From assembly GCA_928212115.1 (NCBI GenBank), contig CAKMRJ010005634.1, positions 117,911,785-117,975,784 on the forward strand: a stretch of 64,000 bases of DNA, written 5' to 3'. Both the position numbers and the translations under genes were made by a program. This DNA comes from Lactuca virosa (taxonomy: Eukaryota; Streptophyta; Magnoliopsida; Asterales; Asteraceae). The stretch's first letter is position 1. Every line of letters starts with the position of its first letter. A model generated the notes under the pieces. The model ran no database searches, was not told where the DNA came from, and saw nothing but the letters and a program-made list of their open reading frames with translations. This document shows, piece after piece, positions 21,955 through 33,137 of the stretch.

Positions 21955-22401
21955 TTTCTAATCAGTGTTGCAGAAATCGGCCTTGGCGGCCGATTAATCG
22001 GCGATTAATCGTTTGGCGGCCTCGAACCGATTACGATTAGGGTGTTTGGCCAAAATCGGTCAAACTCGGGCTTGGCGGTCCTTGGCGGTCATAGGCGGGA
22101 AATATTTAAAAAAAATTTAAAAAAATAATTTTCAAATATTACACCAAAATTTTAAAATTTTAAATTTTTAAGCTTTCAAATTTTAAAATATTATACTAAA
22201 ATTTTTAAAATTTCAAAATTTTAAAATTTAAAATTTCCAAATACTTAATTTTTTAAGAAATATTAATTTTTTAAATAATTTTATTAATAATTTAGGGTCC
22301 CCGATTAATCGCCGATTAATCCCCGCCGAGTCTGATTAATCGCTTATCGCCAGTCAACCGCCGAGCTAACGCCGAACGATTTTTACAACCTTGTTTCTAA
22401 T
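21955..22401. repeat. 8-bp target site duplication around the hAT MITE
   Basis: TTTCTAAT at 21955-21962 and again at 22394-22401, exact. Eight bases is the hAT superfamily length. Confidence 0.9.
21963..22393. mobile_element. hAT-type non-autonomous MITE (431 bp)
   Basis: Terminal inverted repeats CAGTGTTGCAGAAATCGG and, from the right end, CAAGGTTGTAAAAATCG match at about 13 of 17 positions. The 8-bp TSD is perfect. Subterminal zones at both ends hold several GATTAATCG words, the kind of clustered site hAT transposases bind. The middle is A/T-rich (AAATTT runs). No coding capacity; a hAT transposase elsewhere would be required. Confidence 0.9.
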
Positions 22402-22440
22402 TAATATTAGTCATTCCATCGAGACCTCCTATTTTTATTA

Positions 22441-22612
22441 GGAGGGGATGTTAGTCGTACTTATGCATATGCATGTATTGCGTTGTTTCTTTTGTATGTT
22501 TATTTATTGTAGCCCATGTATCTCCAGCCCATTTGTCTATTAGACTATTGTAATTATTTGTATATATATTTTTGTGGAATACAATTACATCAGTTATGGG
22601 AAAATTCTTAGA
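22441..22612 (+). repeat. polypurine tract and start of the 3' LTR of copia G
   Basis: AGGAGGGGA (22441-22449) followed by TGTTAGTCGTAC... and a TATA-like GTATATATATTTT near 22560, then GGAATACAATTACA. PPT plus TGTTAG is the expected copia 3' junction. The right end is not resolved. Confidence 0.55.
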
Positions 22613-23541
22613 TGACACATTGGCATGCTATTATCCTAACACCATAGGCAATCTAACATCATAGAAAATAGCATGCACTAAATTCGCATATCACAATGAT
22701 CCATAGATTATAACTGGCATGAAGATACCACCATGATTCATATCAATTCACCATAACAACATCTAGCGTACCATACAACCTACTAACATATACCACATGA
22801 AAATAATATGTTTTTCAGCACATAACAGTAGCATGTCAATTCACACACAAGCTAGACTAATTTGGATCAATCAAGTCGTTGTCAAGATTTGTATGTTCCT
22901 AATAATGTATTGAAGTTGTAAAAAGGATTGACTCACCTTAAGTCCAAGAGTAATATGAAACGAACAGATAAATATCCTCCCAACACAACTACTGAACGCC
23001 CTAATCAACTGCACAAAAGCTCGATAAGAAACGAGCAATCAAAACAGATGTCACCATCTGTGTGCATAAACTCAAAACATACACACATCATAACAATTCC
23101 ATGACTTCCTTACAGAAAAGTGATTGAAAATAGATTACTAATATCTAGAAATCTTGAGGAACCGTAGGAGAGATTGAATGAGGAGGATCCAACACCAATT
23201 CCACCATAAATGCTTCAAAAATACACTTCTTTTTCACGTGACTCAATTTCAAACTCCAAAGGAAGAAACCCTCTCACAAACACTCTCTAAATTGAGTTGT
23301 TGGCTGAAAATAAGGTTACAAACCCGTATTTTAGGGGTATCCCAATTTAAATAGTCCATAAAGTGCATATTTGGCCCTCAAAGTATCACAAAATGACTCC
23401 TTAACCCATGTATATAATCAAGAATCATTTTATTACACGTTAGTCCCCATAGCTTAATTTTAAACCAAGGAAAACGTTAGTTTAATAAATAAACTTGATG
23501 GGATACTATTCTCGTTAATAGTAGAAAATTTTGGTCGTTAC
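22613..23541 (-). repeat. gypsy-type LTR fragment
   Basis: Ends in TTTTGGTCGTTACA at 23541 (inverted LTR start TGTAACGACC). Contains TTGACTCACCTTAAG, like the ACTCACTT/ACTCACCTT stretches of LTRs A and B. No gene and no second copy in the window; the left edge is unclear. Confidence 0.4.
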
Positions 23542-23999
23542 ACATACCTTCCATAAGAAAGATCGCAAACAGACTAGAGACCTTATGCCAACCTGAGACG
23601 ATCGAAATTAGTTACCAGTATCTAGAAATTTTCCTCCTTCCATCCTTGAAGTAGGATTCCCATGATTTTTATCTATGTAATCCTTTCAAACCTCCAGTCA
23701 ACCTTGGTCTTAGAATATGAGCCATTTAAACCACCGACTCTGATTTTTGGAATCCTTCAGAAATCCATGTGCCTCATTCGAATGATTAAAATTCATCATG
23801 ATACAAATTCCCCCCCCCCCCCACACACACACACACACTTATTTAATCTCAACTTTTATACTTGTATCAACTATAATGATTGAAAGGATAGGACATAATC
23901 GCTCCAACCTCCAAGTTATGAACTTCTCTTATTAAGACAGACTTACGCAAATATTCTATCATATCTGGACTTTCCTTGAGTGGGATTGGGATGGTTACC
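23542..23999. other. intergenic, no gene seen
   Basis: AT-rich, with a poly-C plus (CA)n tract at 23811-23840. It could be the degraded rest of the LINE-like remnant to its right. Nothing assignable. Confidence 0.4.
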
Positions 24000-24480
24000 C
24001 GAGGGAATTATTGATCATTAGGTTTTCCAGATACAGCCTCAACAAAAGATATGTGGTCACACATTCCCTTAGAACATGGCCCATTCTTCTCCTTAATTGT
24101 CATTACAGTAACCCTCTTAATCACCCCTACCCTCGATTTCATCCTTACATCTCTTGATAATCTTGCGATGATGACATTTAGTCTAGCATTCTTGCATGCC
24201 AGACCATTTAACGAACCATCTAGCTTCTTTACATCTTGAACATTTAAGAATCTTATGAAGGAAAAGATTAAAACCCCTCCCCCCACCCACCACCATCTTC
24301 TTTCCTAGGAAGATATACATCAATTTTTTTCCCAAATATTTGAAAACCCATTCTTATTTCTTCAATTGAGGTATCCTCCTGAATGTTATTGACATTGTAT
24401 GATATCACATAGTTTAAGATCCTGCTCGCGTCTCACTTCGTCCAAACCTCACTACCCTGATTTTTCATCTCCATTGTAGG
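24000..24480 (-). pseudogene. LINE ORF1 (RRM-type) remnant
   Basis: On the minus strand FGKKIDVYLPRKEDGGG, then (frame changed) FIRFLNVQDVKKLDGSLNGLACKNARLNVIIARLSRD, resembles the RNA-recognition fold at the start of plant LINE ORF1 proteins, where FGFVRF / LDG..L / ARF motifs occur. FVEAVSGKP nearby is also LINE-ORF1-like. Frames are broken, and no RT or endonuclease of the same element is visible. ORF1 would bind the element RNA; this is a dead fragment. Confidence 0.5.
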
Positions 24481-25600
24481 ACATTTTATATTGGTTAAAG
24501 ATTAACCATTCAAAAAATTTAAGCCATAAAGACAAAAATTATATTTTTTTTTTATAAAACACATTCCCATTAATGTAATTTAGTCCCTTTTAATTCTATA
24601 AAGTAGGAGATAAGCCTAGGCTTTGCCCCATGATGTTTTTTTTCTTATTGGTGATAATCTGGTCATTTCATCATATGATAATGACATGTTTTTCAGTTAA
24701 GAAAATAGCAAAAATCTATTGGGGTTTCATTGATATGTCTAAATTCAAGAAATAGGAATGATATTTTCATTCATTTTTGTACAATAACATCTTACTTCCA
24801 TTTTATTCTATTATGACATCGTACTTTCGACTATTTTTTAACAACACCCACGATGCTACTTATTCATAAAATAAAAATGAAAGGGTACTCAAACCCATAA
24901 AATTCCATTGATTGGTGATGTTGACAAAATGTTAAGGGTTAAATGCCAAAAACACCAACTTACTTCTATTAGATTGAAAATAAGATAAAATAATATAAAA
25001 ATAAATTAATATACAATGCTATTTTTTTCATTTAACCCAAGTTGTAATTCGAATACTTTTCCATTTAAACCCAAATCATAATGGGGCTGATTTTTCCACA
25101 TATATTTTTTTATCCATCCACTGATATTTATGTTCAGTGACAATTATACCTTCATTTTAGTTATACCTTTTTTTTCAAACCTGCACCCAACACTCTGTGC
25201 GATAAACATAGATCTAAGTTGGATTTTCATGTAAAATGTGTGTAACAGTCTTTACTCCCAACCATATCTAACTTCACTTCCACAAAATCATATATTCTAA
25301 ATGTTTACATCCAATTCTATTAAAATCAATGGAAAATTGGAATACGAAAGTATTCCATTCATACCTTTTTCGATCAATAAAAATGAAGCAAGAAATAGTT
25401 ACAACGTGAACCAAACAACAAAAGAATCGGTTCATTCAGCAACCAAACAAGAATATGATTGAAAAAAGAACGAGAAATTAAAATCAAAAAAGGGGTTGAC
25501 CTGAATCACGTTCACAACCTTTGTCAAAGACTGTATGAAACAAATGGAGCAAGTTTAGAAATAGGAAAATTAAGAGCAATGGATTCAGGTCTGCCATATT
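24481..25600. other. intergenic, no gene seen
   Basis: AT-rich, with several T and A runs; I see no ORF, repeat pair or TIR that I can support. Confidence 0.6.
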
Positions 25601-25605
25601 AATGA

Positions 25606-26408
25606 TTGGCGTGTGCCCTTTTTAGTAAAATCGTCCAAGATATGGAAGCCGACTTCGACATGAATGTCAGACAGAAAGCAGTCTTTGAGTGTCTGCGGGC
25701 GCCTCATGCTCAGGATTTTCTGCTAACTATCCATATTGATGGTCTTGGCCAGCATATGTCTCCTGTGGAGTACCGAACTATCCTTCGTTACCGCCTCATG
25801 ATTCCCATATTCCCAATTGACGAGATATGCCCAGTTTGTCGCAAGGCATGTTTGGATACCTTTGGGGAACACGTGGTTCATTATAGAGAGCTCCCTGGTT
25901 TCAAGTATAGACATGATGTGGTTCGAGATGTTCTCTTTGATGCTTGTCGGCGTGCTGGTATTTCTGTGAAGAAAGAAGCGCCAGTGAATTTTTGACGGAC
26001 CCGCAGGATGGAAGGTCCACACTTAGACCGGCTGACATTTTGGTCTTTGGATGGATAGGAGGGAAGCATGCGTGCGTGGATCTTACTGGGGTCTCTCCTC
26101 TTGTTGGTTTGGGGAGCGGGGGTTTCACAGTTGGGCATGCCGCTTTGAAAGCCGCTACGTGCAAAGTGGTAAAGCACGAGAATGCATGTATAGAAAATCA
26201 ACATGTGTTTGTTCCTTTTCCATTCGATGCATTTGGTTTTCTCGCACCAGAGGCGGTGGAGCTCCTCAATAGAGTCCAACGGGTCATGCATTCTAATTTC
26301 ATATCTCCTAGATCCACAAATGTTGTTTTCAAAAGAATTGGTTTTGCCATCCAGAAAGGGCTAGCGGCGCAGCTTGTTGCCCGATTTCCTTCAATCGATA
26401 TGTATTGA
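25606..26408 (+). pseudogene. R2-like restriction-like endonuclease domain fragment, one frameshift
   Basis: Two overlapping frames form one protein: 25606-25995 ends ...VKKEAPVNF-stop, and the second frame resumes at LTDPQDGRSTLRPADILVFG (from about 25991) to a TGA after SIDMY at 26408. One missing base in the T run at 25990-25996 explains the break. The order C-x2-C (CPVCRKAC), H (GEHVVH), RHD (FKYRHDVVRDVLFD), then RPADILVFG...ACVDLTG resembles the CCHC + RHN/D + PD...D layout of restriction-like endonucleases of R2-type non-LTR retrotransposons; the fourth zinc ligand is Tyr here (HYRE). This assignment is by motif, not by search. No RT lies upstream within reach, so it is a 5'-truncated copy or a host-captured domain. 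Confidence 0.6.
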
Positions 26409-27225
26409 ACTATAATTTTAAAGACAATGAATGAAAAAGACACTACTCGCTCGCTGAATTAACGATTTCATTCACGAAAAAAACCCACTAACATGGACGT
26501 CATTGGAATCAATCGTTGATGGTGTAAATGGAGCTAATGGTTTGTTCCCTTTCCCTTGACTCCCTCCCATGGCTCCATTTCTTTGAGGTCTATTCCATTT
26601 CCCATCGATATCAGAATTGTAGAAGCCGACACTCCATGGCGGTGGTGTTTTGATCAAAGACAGAGTTTACAGAAAAATTCATCTGGGTTTTTCATCGCTT
26701 AATTAAACCCATAACATTTTAAATCGTGAAGGGGGGAGGGGTGATCGATTTGAGAGTATTTCTAGTTATTATGTGTATACATGTGTGTGAGAGAGAAAGA
26801 GAGAGGGAGAGGGGAGTGGACGAGGTTTAAAGAAAAAGGATGGATATTTCTTTTACTTTGATTACTATAATTAAAAAGGGAATAATTGTAAACACATATA
26901 TATTTCAGTGGATATATAAAAAAGTGGAATGGAAGAATCAGCCCCCAATCATAATACTTGGATCTAACTCAAATTACGGTAAGATTTTGGGTAAGAAATT
27001 ACATTTCGTCCTGTCCATGAATACCATATTCCTAACCATTTTGTCATAGTGAATCCAAGATTCAAACAATTTTTTTAGTTCATCATCAAGTAAAAAAACC
27101 CTTCAAACAAAAATCCATAAATAGATTCAAAATGTGGTCCACGAAACTTCATCCATCTAGATAAGCTTCTTCCCCTTTAGTGAATTTTCTCTTTAGTGGT
27201 TTCTTTCCGTTGGTCAATCCTTTTT
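26409..27225. other. intergenic, no gene seen
   Basis: Contains a (GA)n-rich stretch at 26786-26815 and otherwise AT-rich sequence. Short frames only. Confidence 0.6.
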
Positions 27226-27233
27226 TTGTATCA

Positions 27234-27290
27234 GGCCCGGCCCTATGGGTGTGCAACAAGTGCAACCGCACAGGGCCCCAAAAAAAATAA
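27234..27290. mobile_element. possible DNA-transposon end
   Basis: CAGGCCCGGCCCTATGGGTG...CACAGGGCCCC is GC-rich in AT-rich DNA and itself partly inverted (GGCCCT / AGGGCC). It resembles ends of plant DNA transposons beginning CAGGCCCGGCC, but no matching second end is in the neighbourhood, so it is a fragment or a chance resemblance. Confidence 0.3.
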
Positions 27291-28070
27291 GGCCCGATTT
27301 TAACCAAATTATATTTTAAATTTATTAATATATAATATATTACGTAAAAATTTTAAAAATCTATATCTAGTTCAGCTGGTAAAAAAGAATGCTTTATGTG
27401 ACACTCTAAAAATTTATTTTTTTCGTATGTTACGTCATAATTCCCTTTTCACACATCTAGTAGTCTCTACATGTGCCTTTTGGTGCATAGAAATAGAACC
27501 TTCAATATGGTGTTGCTCATTAAAAATGAGAAAACGAAGGATTATTATAATCAGTGTAATTGATATTACAAACCGAGATGCTCTGATAGAAAAGAGAATC
27601 ATAATGGTGCAAGAAGCATCATAATCTCCATAAAATACATTTCTTTTTGTATTTAGTAAAATAAATTTTAAATAAACAGACCTCCTAATCACAACAAAGT
27701 TGCAGCAACACCATAAACAAATCTCACAATTTCTGGCTCAATAAGCAAGAAAGAAAGTCACCGAATTTAAACTTCAAAAAACAAACTCAACGTGTCAAGT
27801 TGAAAAGTCAAATGAGGCGATGAAGAGGTCATAAAAGTTTACCTAACATGCATCGACCATTTGATTCTTTAACTAAATCAACACCAAAGTTTTTCCACTT
27901 TTCAGTATTCGAAGCAAATTCACTACGGTTATAAAAGATTTGTTACCACTGAAGAAAAAAATTAATATTAATTTGAAATTGAAATTCGTTCATACCGTCA
28001 CAATTGAGAAGCTAAGAACATACCAATGTTGTTGTTAGACCATACCATATTTGTATGTTACAATCAACAA
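27291..28070. other. intergenic, no gene seen
   Basis: AT-rich; small frames at 27427-27692 on both strands have no recognisable motifs. Confidence 0.6.
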
Positions 28071-28079
28071 AATTCTAAA

Positions 28080-28385
28080 GGAATGATATCATAAAAGTCC
28101 TAAGTTTTTAACGCGTAATTGGAAAAAATCATAATATTTTATTATTATTATTATTATTATTATAGCCACAACATTTCTCGAAGAATTATCACTTCAGCCT
28201 ACTTAACGAGTATCATAGTTAAGTCTGTTATCTTTTTTGCAAAATCAGTCCTAAAATTGGGTTTAAGTTCAAATTTGATCCCTATAGTTTGCAAAAAATT
28301 ATAATCGTATGGTTTTTTAACTTTATATTTCATTTTTATATACTTTATTTATTTTCATTTATATATATACTTCTTTTATTTTCAT

Positions 28386-28429
<44 letters not shown>

Positions 28430-29154
28430 TATTTATTTTTGTTTTTTAACTTTATTTTTCAACAATTTGATTATTCTTTTACCTTTTTTTCTACTTTTTT
28501 TTCAATTTTTGTTATTTATTGTGTTTCTAATATTTTTATTTATTTTCATTCAAGTAAATGAACTTGAATTCAATTTAAAATATTATAACAAGTTTTTTTA
28601 TAGAGACCGACTATTATTATTTCTTTTGTTCTTTCTTTTAATCTATTATCAAATTGAAAAATATTATGTTGAATTTAAACTATTGATATCACATATAGAA
28701 ATATGATTAAATTTGCAAGTTATATCATGCATTGATACATTAATTTTCAATAAACAAGCTGTTTTTTTTTTTAATTTTCATTTTTTTCGTAACATAAATA
28801 TAATAGCACTAAAGAACAAAAAAAAATAAGTTGGACCAAAATTACAAATATAAATATAAATTTTTTATTTACTTGAATAAGAATAAAAAAATTACAAAAA
28901 CTAAAAAATACCATTATTGTAATATACTCTAATATATTAATACATTTTATATTTTTTTTAAATCCCAATAAAAAGTTAAAAATACGAAAAAAGATAAAAA
29001 TAAAAACAAATTATACGAAAAAAGTTAAAAAAATTAAAAATACGAAAAAATTAAAATATAATACGAAAAAAATATGAAAAAAACTAAAAAAAAAATACAA
29101 AAAGTGTAAAATGTATGAATATAATAGAATAAATAAAAATCGAAAATAAATAAA

Positions 29155-29216
<62 letters not shown>

Positions 29217-29509
29217 CGAAAATAAATTTAAAAAATAAAAATAAATATAGTATATAAAAAAAGAAAAATAAAGTTAAAAAACCATGTGGTGTAATTTTTT
29301 TGCAAACTATAGGGACCAAAATTGAACTTTAAACCCAATTTAGGACTGATTTTGCAAAAGAAAGATAACAGATTTAACCACAAAACTCATTAAATGGGCT
29401 AAAGTGATAATTCTGCGAGAAAGTTGTGACAATAGCAATAATAAAAAAGAAATATGATGGCTTTTTCCAGTTACACGTTAAAGACTTAGAACTTTTATGA
29501 TATTAGTCC
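28080..29509. mobile_element. long-TIR element, Mutator-like non-autonomous (1430 bp)
   Basis: The ends are long inverted repeats: GGAATGATATCATAAAAGTC at the left and, reading in from the right, GGACTAATATCATAAAAGTT. Pairing continues for at least 300 bases through TTTAACGYGTAAYTGGAAAAA, CTCG(A/C)AGAATTATCACTT, TTTTGCAAAATCAGTCCTAA and CCCTATAGTTTGCAAAAAA. Flanks AATTCTAAA (28071-28079) and ATCTCTAAA (29510-29518) agree at 7 of 9 positions, the 9-bp TSD length of Mutator-like elements. The inside is A/T-rich, with (TA)n arrays at 28394-28428 and 29157-29214 on opposite arms and no transposase. Frames full of Ile-Tyr are chance readings of TA repeats. Confidence 0.75.
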
Positions 29510-29759
29510 ATCTCTAAAGTCTACAAAAAAAATCCCTTACTCATCTATGAGATATCAAAATAAATGAACATATCAAACTAATATTATGAATGAAGAAAAA
29601 AATTAAAACAACTAAAGCCTAAATTCTTCAAAGTATCAATAGGAACATGAAATCAACAAATTTCGACCTTCACAAATCTCTAAAGTATATTTACATACTT
29701 GAAGTTTCACCATTTATTGAACAATCTGATATTGTAGGACTCCATAACTTTAGTAATTT

Positions 29760-30792
29760 TGTAACATCCTAAATCCCGAGGTACCAATCTATTTATGTTA
29801 TTGTTTTTTTTAAATGATTTATAACAACAAGTGAGGATTTTCGGCTTACAAGGGGCGTACTAGCCAGGTACATCGTGCGTAAGCCTTAGCGAGGACCGGG
29901 ATGGAGGTGACGTACGTTAGGCGTACGAGTAGGTACATCGGACGTACGCATGCATGTGGCAAAACCCTAAATTTGAGTTGTGACCCCTACTTAAACACCT
30001 TATGCCTCCCTTGGACATTTCTTAGAAAACCTACCTTCCCTCTAAACCCTAAATATCGAACCCTAGCCTTGAGAGTGAGGATCTTGGAGTCTTTTTGGTG
30101 ATTTTGTGAACTCTTGTTGAGGAAGAAGGTCCTTGAAGAAGGTGGTGTTGCATGCAAGCTTGTAGATCCTAAAACTCATTCATATTGTGCATCTTTTGAA
30201 TGTATAAAGTTTATACCTTGATGTGTTCCTTTCTAGATCTTCATAGATGAGTTTTTTTAAGCTTTTTGTCCCAAAGATTGGACCTTTGTAAGTATGGAGT
30301 ACTCCAGAGCATATTAGTTGTCCTTTCATGTGTTTTAGGTCTTGTAGATTCATAAAAATGGTTGCTTGATCGTTTCCTTTGGCCCATGCATGAGTTAAGT
30401 GACTTTGAGTGATGTAAAAGTTAAGGTTTTTTGTTTTGAGCCCTACCTAGCCATGCAGAGGTTTAAAGTCAGCGACTTTATGGGTTAAGACATTCCATAA
30501 TGGTCAGATCTCAAGTTGGAATAAGTGTCTTTATGGTTTAAGACATAAAAGTGGGAATGATGGATCTAGGTAGAGTACGCTGGGCGTACTCCTGGCTATG
30601 CCCCGCGTAGCTAGGCCCGTTCCCGATTATCCTAGTTTGAGCAGTACGTCCCACGTAAGAGCCGTACACCCGGCATACGCGCCGAACTGTTGACTTTTGC
30701 TGACTTTTGACTTTTGGTCAAGATTTAGGGTTTTGTACCATGGAAAGGGAAAAATGGTCTTATTCCCCTCAAGTGGATTAGTTGTGGGATTT
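29760..30792 (+). repeat. LTR F, left part
   Basis: Starts TGTAACATCCTAAATCCCGAGG at 29760 and is cut by element B at 30793. It contains clustered GCGTAC / GTACG words at 29846-29952 and 30575-30685 (CGTACGTTAGGCGTACG, GAGTACGCTGGGCGTAC). The right part resumes after element B (48811-49179) and ends GGCGTTACA, complementary to the start. Confidence 0.6.
30788..30792. repeat. possible target duplication of element B
   Basis: GATTT before the B LTR; GATTT also at 48811-48815 after the damaged right LTR. Plausible, but the right LTR end is missing, so uncertain. Confidence 0.35.
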
Positions 30793-31204
30793 TGTCACAC
30801 CCCCAAACCGGAACGGCGGAAACGTTCGGGGCGGAGGACGTCATGTTTAGTATCACAAGACATGCATCATAGTAATCAAAGTAACAAACAACCATTTCAT
30901 TAGAAAGAAAGTGTTTACAAAGTATGTGGTTCACATAAGATAGACTACAAAAGTAAATAACAAAACAAGACATGAAGCTGCTATGCTCCATATTCTGAAT
31001 CCCAGTGCGCGTATCTGTCTACTGTTTTCCTGAGAATACAAGTTATTTTGAAAGCGTAGATCAGCATTTAAGCTGGTGAGTTCATAAGATTTTAGTGATG
31101 TAATGTAAGTTGTAAGTTCTTTTAGAAAAGTTCGTCTGTTCCTCCAGAAAATCCTATATTTCCTGATATGATGAAAGATAAGTAAAACGACTCTACAATC
31201 CTTT

Positions 31205-31384
31205 CTATGAGTACTAAACGGATACAAGTTATATAAAACCCAGAGTAAACAAACAATCGATTGTGTGTATCTGCCCTAAGCGCACAACCAAACAAGGAAC
31301 AGGAAAAGAGGCGGAAGACACACATATCATTGTTTGTTAGGTCTTCGTTGTATATAACACTGGTGTATTCACTTGGTACTCACG
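31205..31384. repeat. hairpin module 1 (LTR B)
   Basis: Arms GTTATATA...AACAAACAAT and the complementary ATTGTTTGTT...TATATAAC surround CTGCCCTAAGCG and the core at 31282-31300 (GCACAACCAAACAAGGAAC), then GAGGCGGAA. Outer arms extend to GAGTACT / GGTACTC. Confidence 0.75.
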
Positions 31385-31473
31385 GAGTTAACTGTAATAG
31401 TTCCTTTTATATTTGATGAAAACATTCTTTAAGAAAACCCTTATTTCTTTTAGTAAAAATGGTAACCACAATA

Positions 31474-31669
31474 GTTCCTTCTATAATCACTTAGTTTATA
31501 CTAGCTATATATAATCTAATATCGAACAGATAGTTAATTGTATGAATCTGCCCTAAGCCCACAACCAAACAAGGAATAGAAAGTAAGGCGGAAAGCACAC
31601 ATCCAACTATCTATCGGATATTAATTAGATATAACACTGATGTATAAACTAAGGTATTATAGAATTAAC
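31474..31669. repeat. hairpin module 2 (LTR B)
   Basis: The left arm TTCTATAATCACTTAGTTTA pairs with the right arm TAAACTAAGGTATTATAGAA, then GATAGTT with AACTATC. The loop holds CTGCCCTAAG, the core 31559-31577 and AAGGCGGAAAGC. Arms match each other more closely than they match modules 1 or 3. Confidence 0.78.
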
Positions 31670-31830
31670 CACTAACAGTCCTTTAAGTTATATCGGTTTA
31701 ATAAAATGGATTAAACCCTTGTACTGGTAAGTTCCTAGTTTTGTCTACCAAATGTTCTACTTGAAAAGTATGTTTTGTACTAGAAAATAGTGTATTGGAT
31801 TAGTGTACTATGACCTGACCCATACCTGGT

Positions 31831-32023
31831 ACTCCTTATGATTACTTGGTGTATACGGAATATATATATAGCTAAGATCGGATAGATAGTAGGCTGGGTG
31901 AATTTGCTCTAAGCCCACAACCAAACAAGGAACAAGAAATGAAGCGGAAAGCACACATCCTACTACCCGTCGGATCCGATTTATATATATCCCTGATGTA
32001 TAAACGAAGGAATCATAAAGTTA
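31831..32023. repeat. hairpin module 3 (LTR B)
   Basis: Arms CTTATGATTACTTGGTGTATA and TATAAACGAAGGAATCATAA, then GATAGTAGG with CCTACTACCC. Core 31915-31933 is exact CCACAACCAAACAAGGAAC, flanked by TCTAAGC and GAAGCGGAAAGC. Confidence 0.78.
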
Positions 32024-32296
32024 GCATTATAGGCCCCTTTCTACTGAATGTATTAAGACTCGACTGTTCTGTTTGTCGCTTGTAATGATGTAAGTTTTCC
32101 CTAGTTTATAACTATCTTTACTCGAAAATAGTTTGCATTACCTTTCAAGTGGAAATGTCACAATATGAAAGAAATGGGAAAATGAAAGTATGCAGCAGTC
32201 TTTTAAAATGACATGCTGAAGTAATGACTACCTTAAAACTAGTTTGTTAATTAAGGTAAAATGTGATTAGGTTGTAACCATACTTCATTGACTAGT

Positions 32297-32445
32297 AAAA
32301 CACGACGTTCGAGACGTCGAAATGGTATGACATTCGTCACCCGTAGACCTGCAGGTCCCACTGTAGCTAGCAGCAATGTGTAGGATGGTCAATCCCGTAT
32401 AGATCTATACACAAACTCACGCTCTCCCTCCAGGAGACTCTGGTT
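32297..32445. repeat. conserved multi-hairpin block in LTR B
   Basis: Same series of small palindromes as 7098-7250: CGACG...CGTCG, AGACC-TGCA-GGTC, CTGTAGCTAGCAG, TATAGATCTATA, TCTCC-CTCCA-GGAGA. Compared with LTR A the third base pair of the second hairpin changes from G-C to A-T on both sides. Confidence 0.6.
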
Positions 32446-33137
32446 ACAAAACGCGACCTAACAAGTATATTGCTAAGTCGTGAAGTAGTGGTTTCACATT
32501 ATTGTTATCTTGTTCTTGTTATAGTATGTTCCTCCCTGAACTTGTTATAGTATGTTCTCTCTGTTCTAGTGTATAGTATGTTCTCTCTGTTATAGCGTAG
32601 AATGTTCCTCCTTGTATTAGTTATACTATGAACTGAACCCCTAAACTATACTTATTATAGTTTACTTGAACTGTTACTGACTTGAATAAAAGACTCATTT
32701 ATCTACTAATTTATGATTGTACTTTAAAAACGGTGTTTTATATACAATAAAGTAACATAACTTTAAAAGAGTTTTTGAAATGTTTGATCACTTATAAACA
32801 CATAAGCAATCCTTTAAAATGATGTTTATCAAAGATAACATTTACACAATTATCATTGTGTTCAACATGTATTCCCCCCCCCCCCTTAAAAACATTTAAA
32901 ACAGTTAAAAGATTGATTATAGGGGTATGAACTCACCTTATGTGGGTGATTCAATCGAATACGCACTTAAGGATGAGGAGTTCCACGAATGAATTCCCGA
33001 GACACAAACGAGTCCTAAATGACATATAATGGCATATATAGGCATGTAATTAGTGTTTAACACAACTAACATGCAAGGAAACACCCTCCGGGACTAGGAA
33101 ACACTTGGACTAAGTGTTAGAATCACATGTGATTAAC

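Larger units (their letters stand above)
21340..22435 (-). repeat. degraded copia-type LTR debris
   Basis: No coding frame. It has a TATATAG-containing promoter-like stretch near 21676-21684 and AT-rich runs (ATTAATCAAAAAATAATTC) resembling the order seen in the inverted LTR of D, but similarity is too low to assign. It interrupts copia G between RNase H and PPT and is interrupted by the MITE at 21963-22393. Confidence 0.35.
10524..22612 (+). mobile_element. Ty1/copia element G, decayed, split by copia C
   Basis: Plus-strand copia remnant. Gag/PR/INT and part of RT lie at about 10720-12895; the rest of RT and RNase H resume at 20787-21325 beyond element C. A polypurine tract and 3' LTR start lie at 22441-22450. 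Joining 12890 to 20787 restores the continuous RT motif LLLYV(D/N)DIVLT, showing C inserted into it. No 5' LTR is recognisable; 10524-10720 is AT-rich leader without a gene. LTR-like DNA and a hAT MITE lie between its RNase H and its PPT. Frames are interrupted throughout. Confidence 0.8.

Noticed and set aside
25901..26443. Several antisense frames over the endonuclease fragment
   Set aside because: Shadows of the plus-strand coding frame.
28119..29319. Frames rich in Tyr-Ile repeats
   Set aside because: Translations of (TA)n arrays in the long-TIR element.
31205..32023. CRISPR-like array
   Set aside because: Repeats are 180-195 bp hairpins with diverging arms in a plant LTR; no short direct repeats with uniform spacers.
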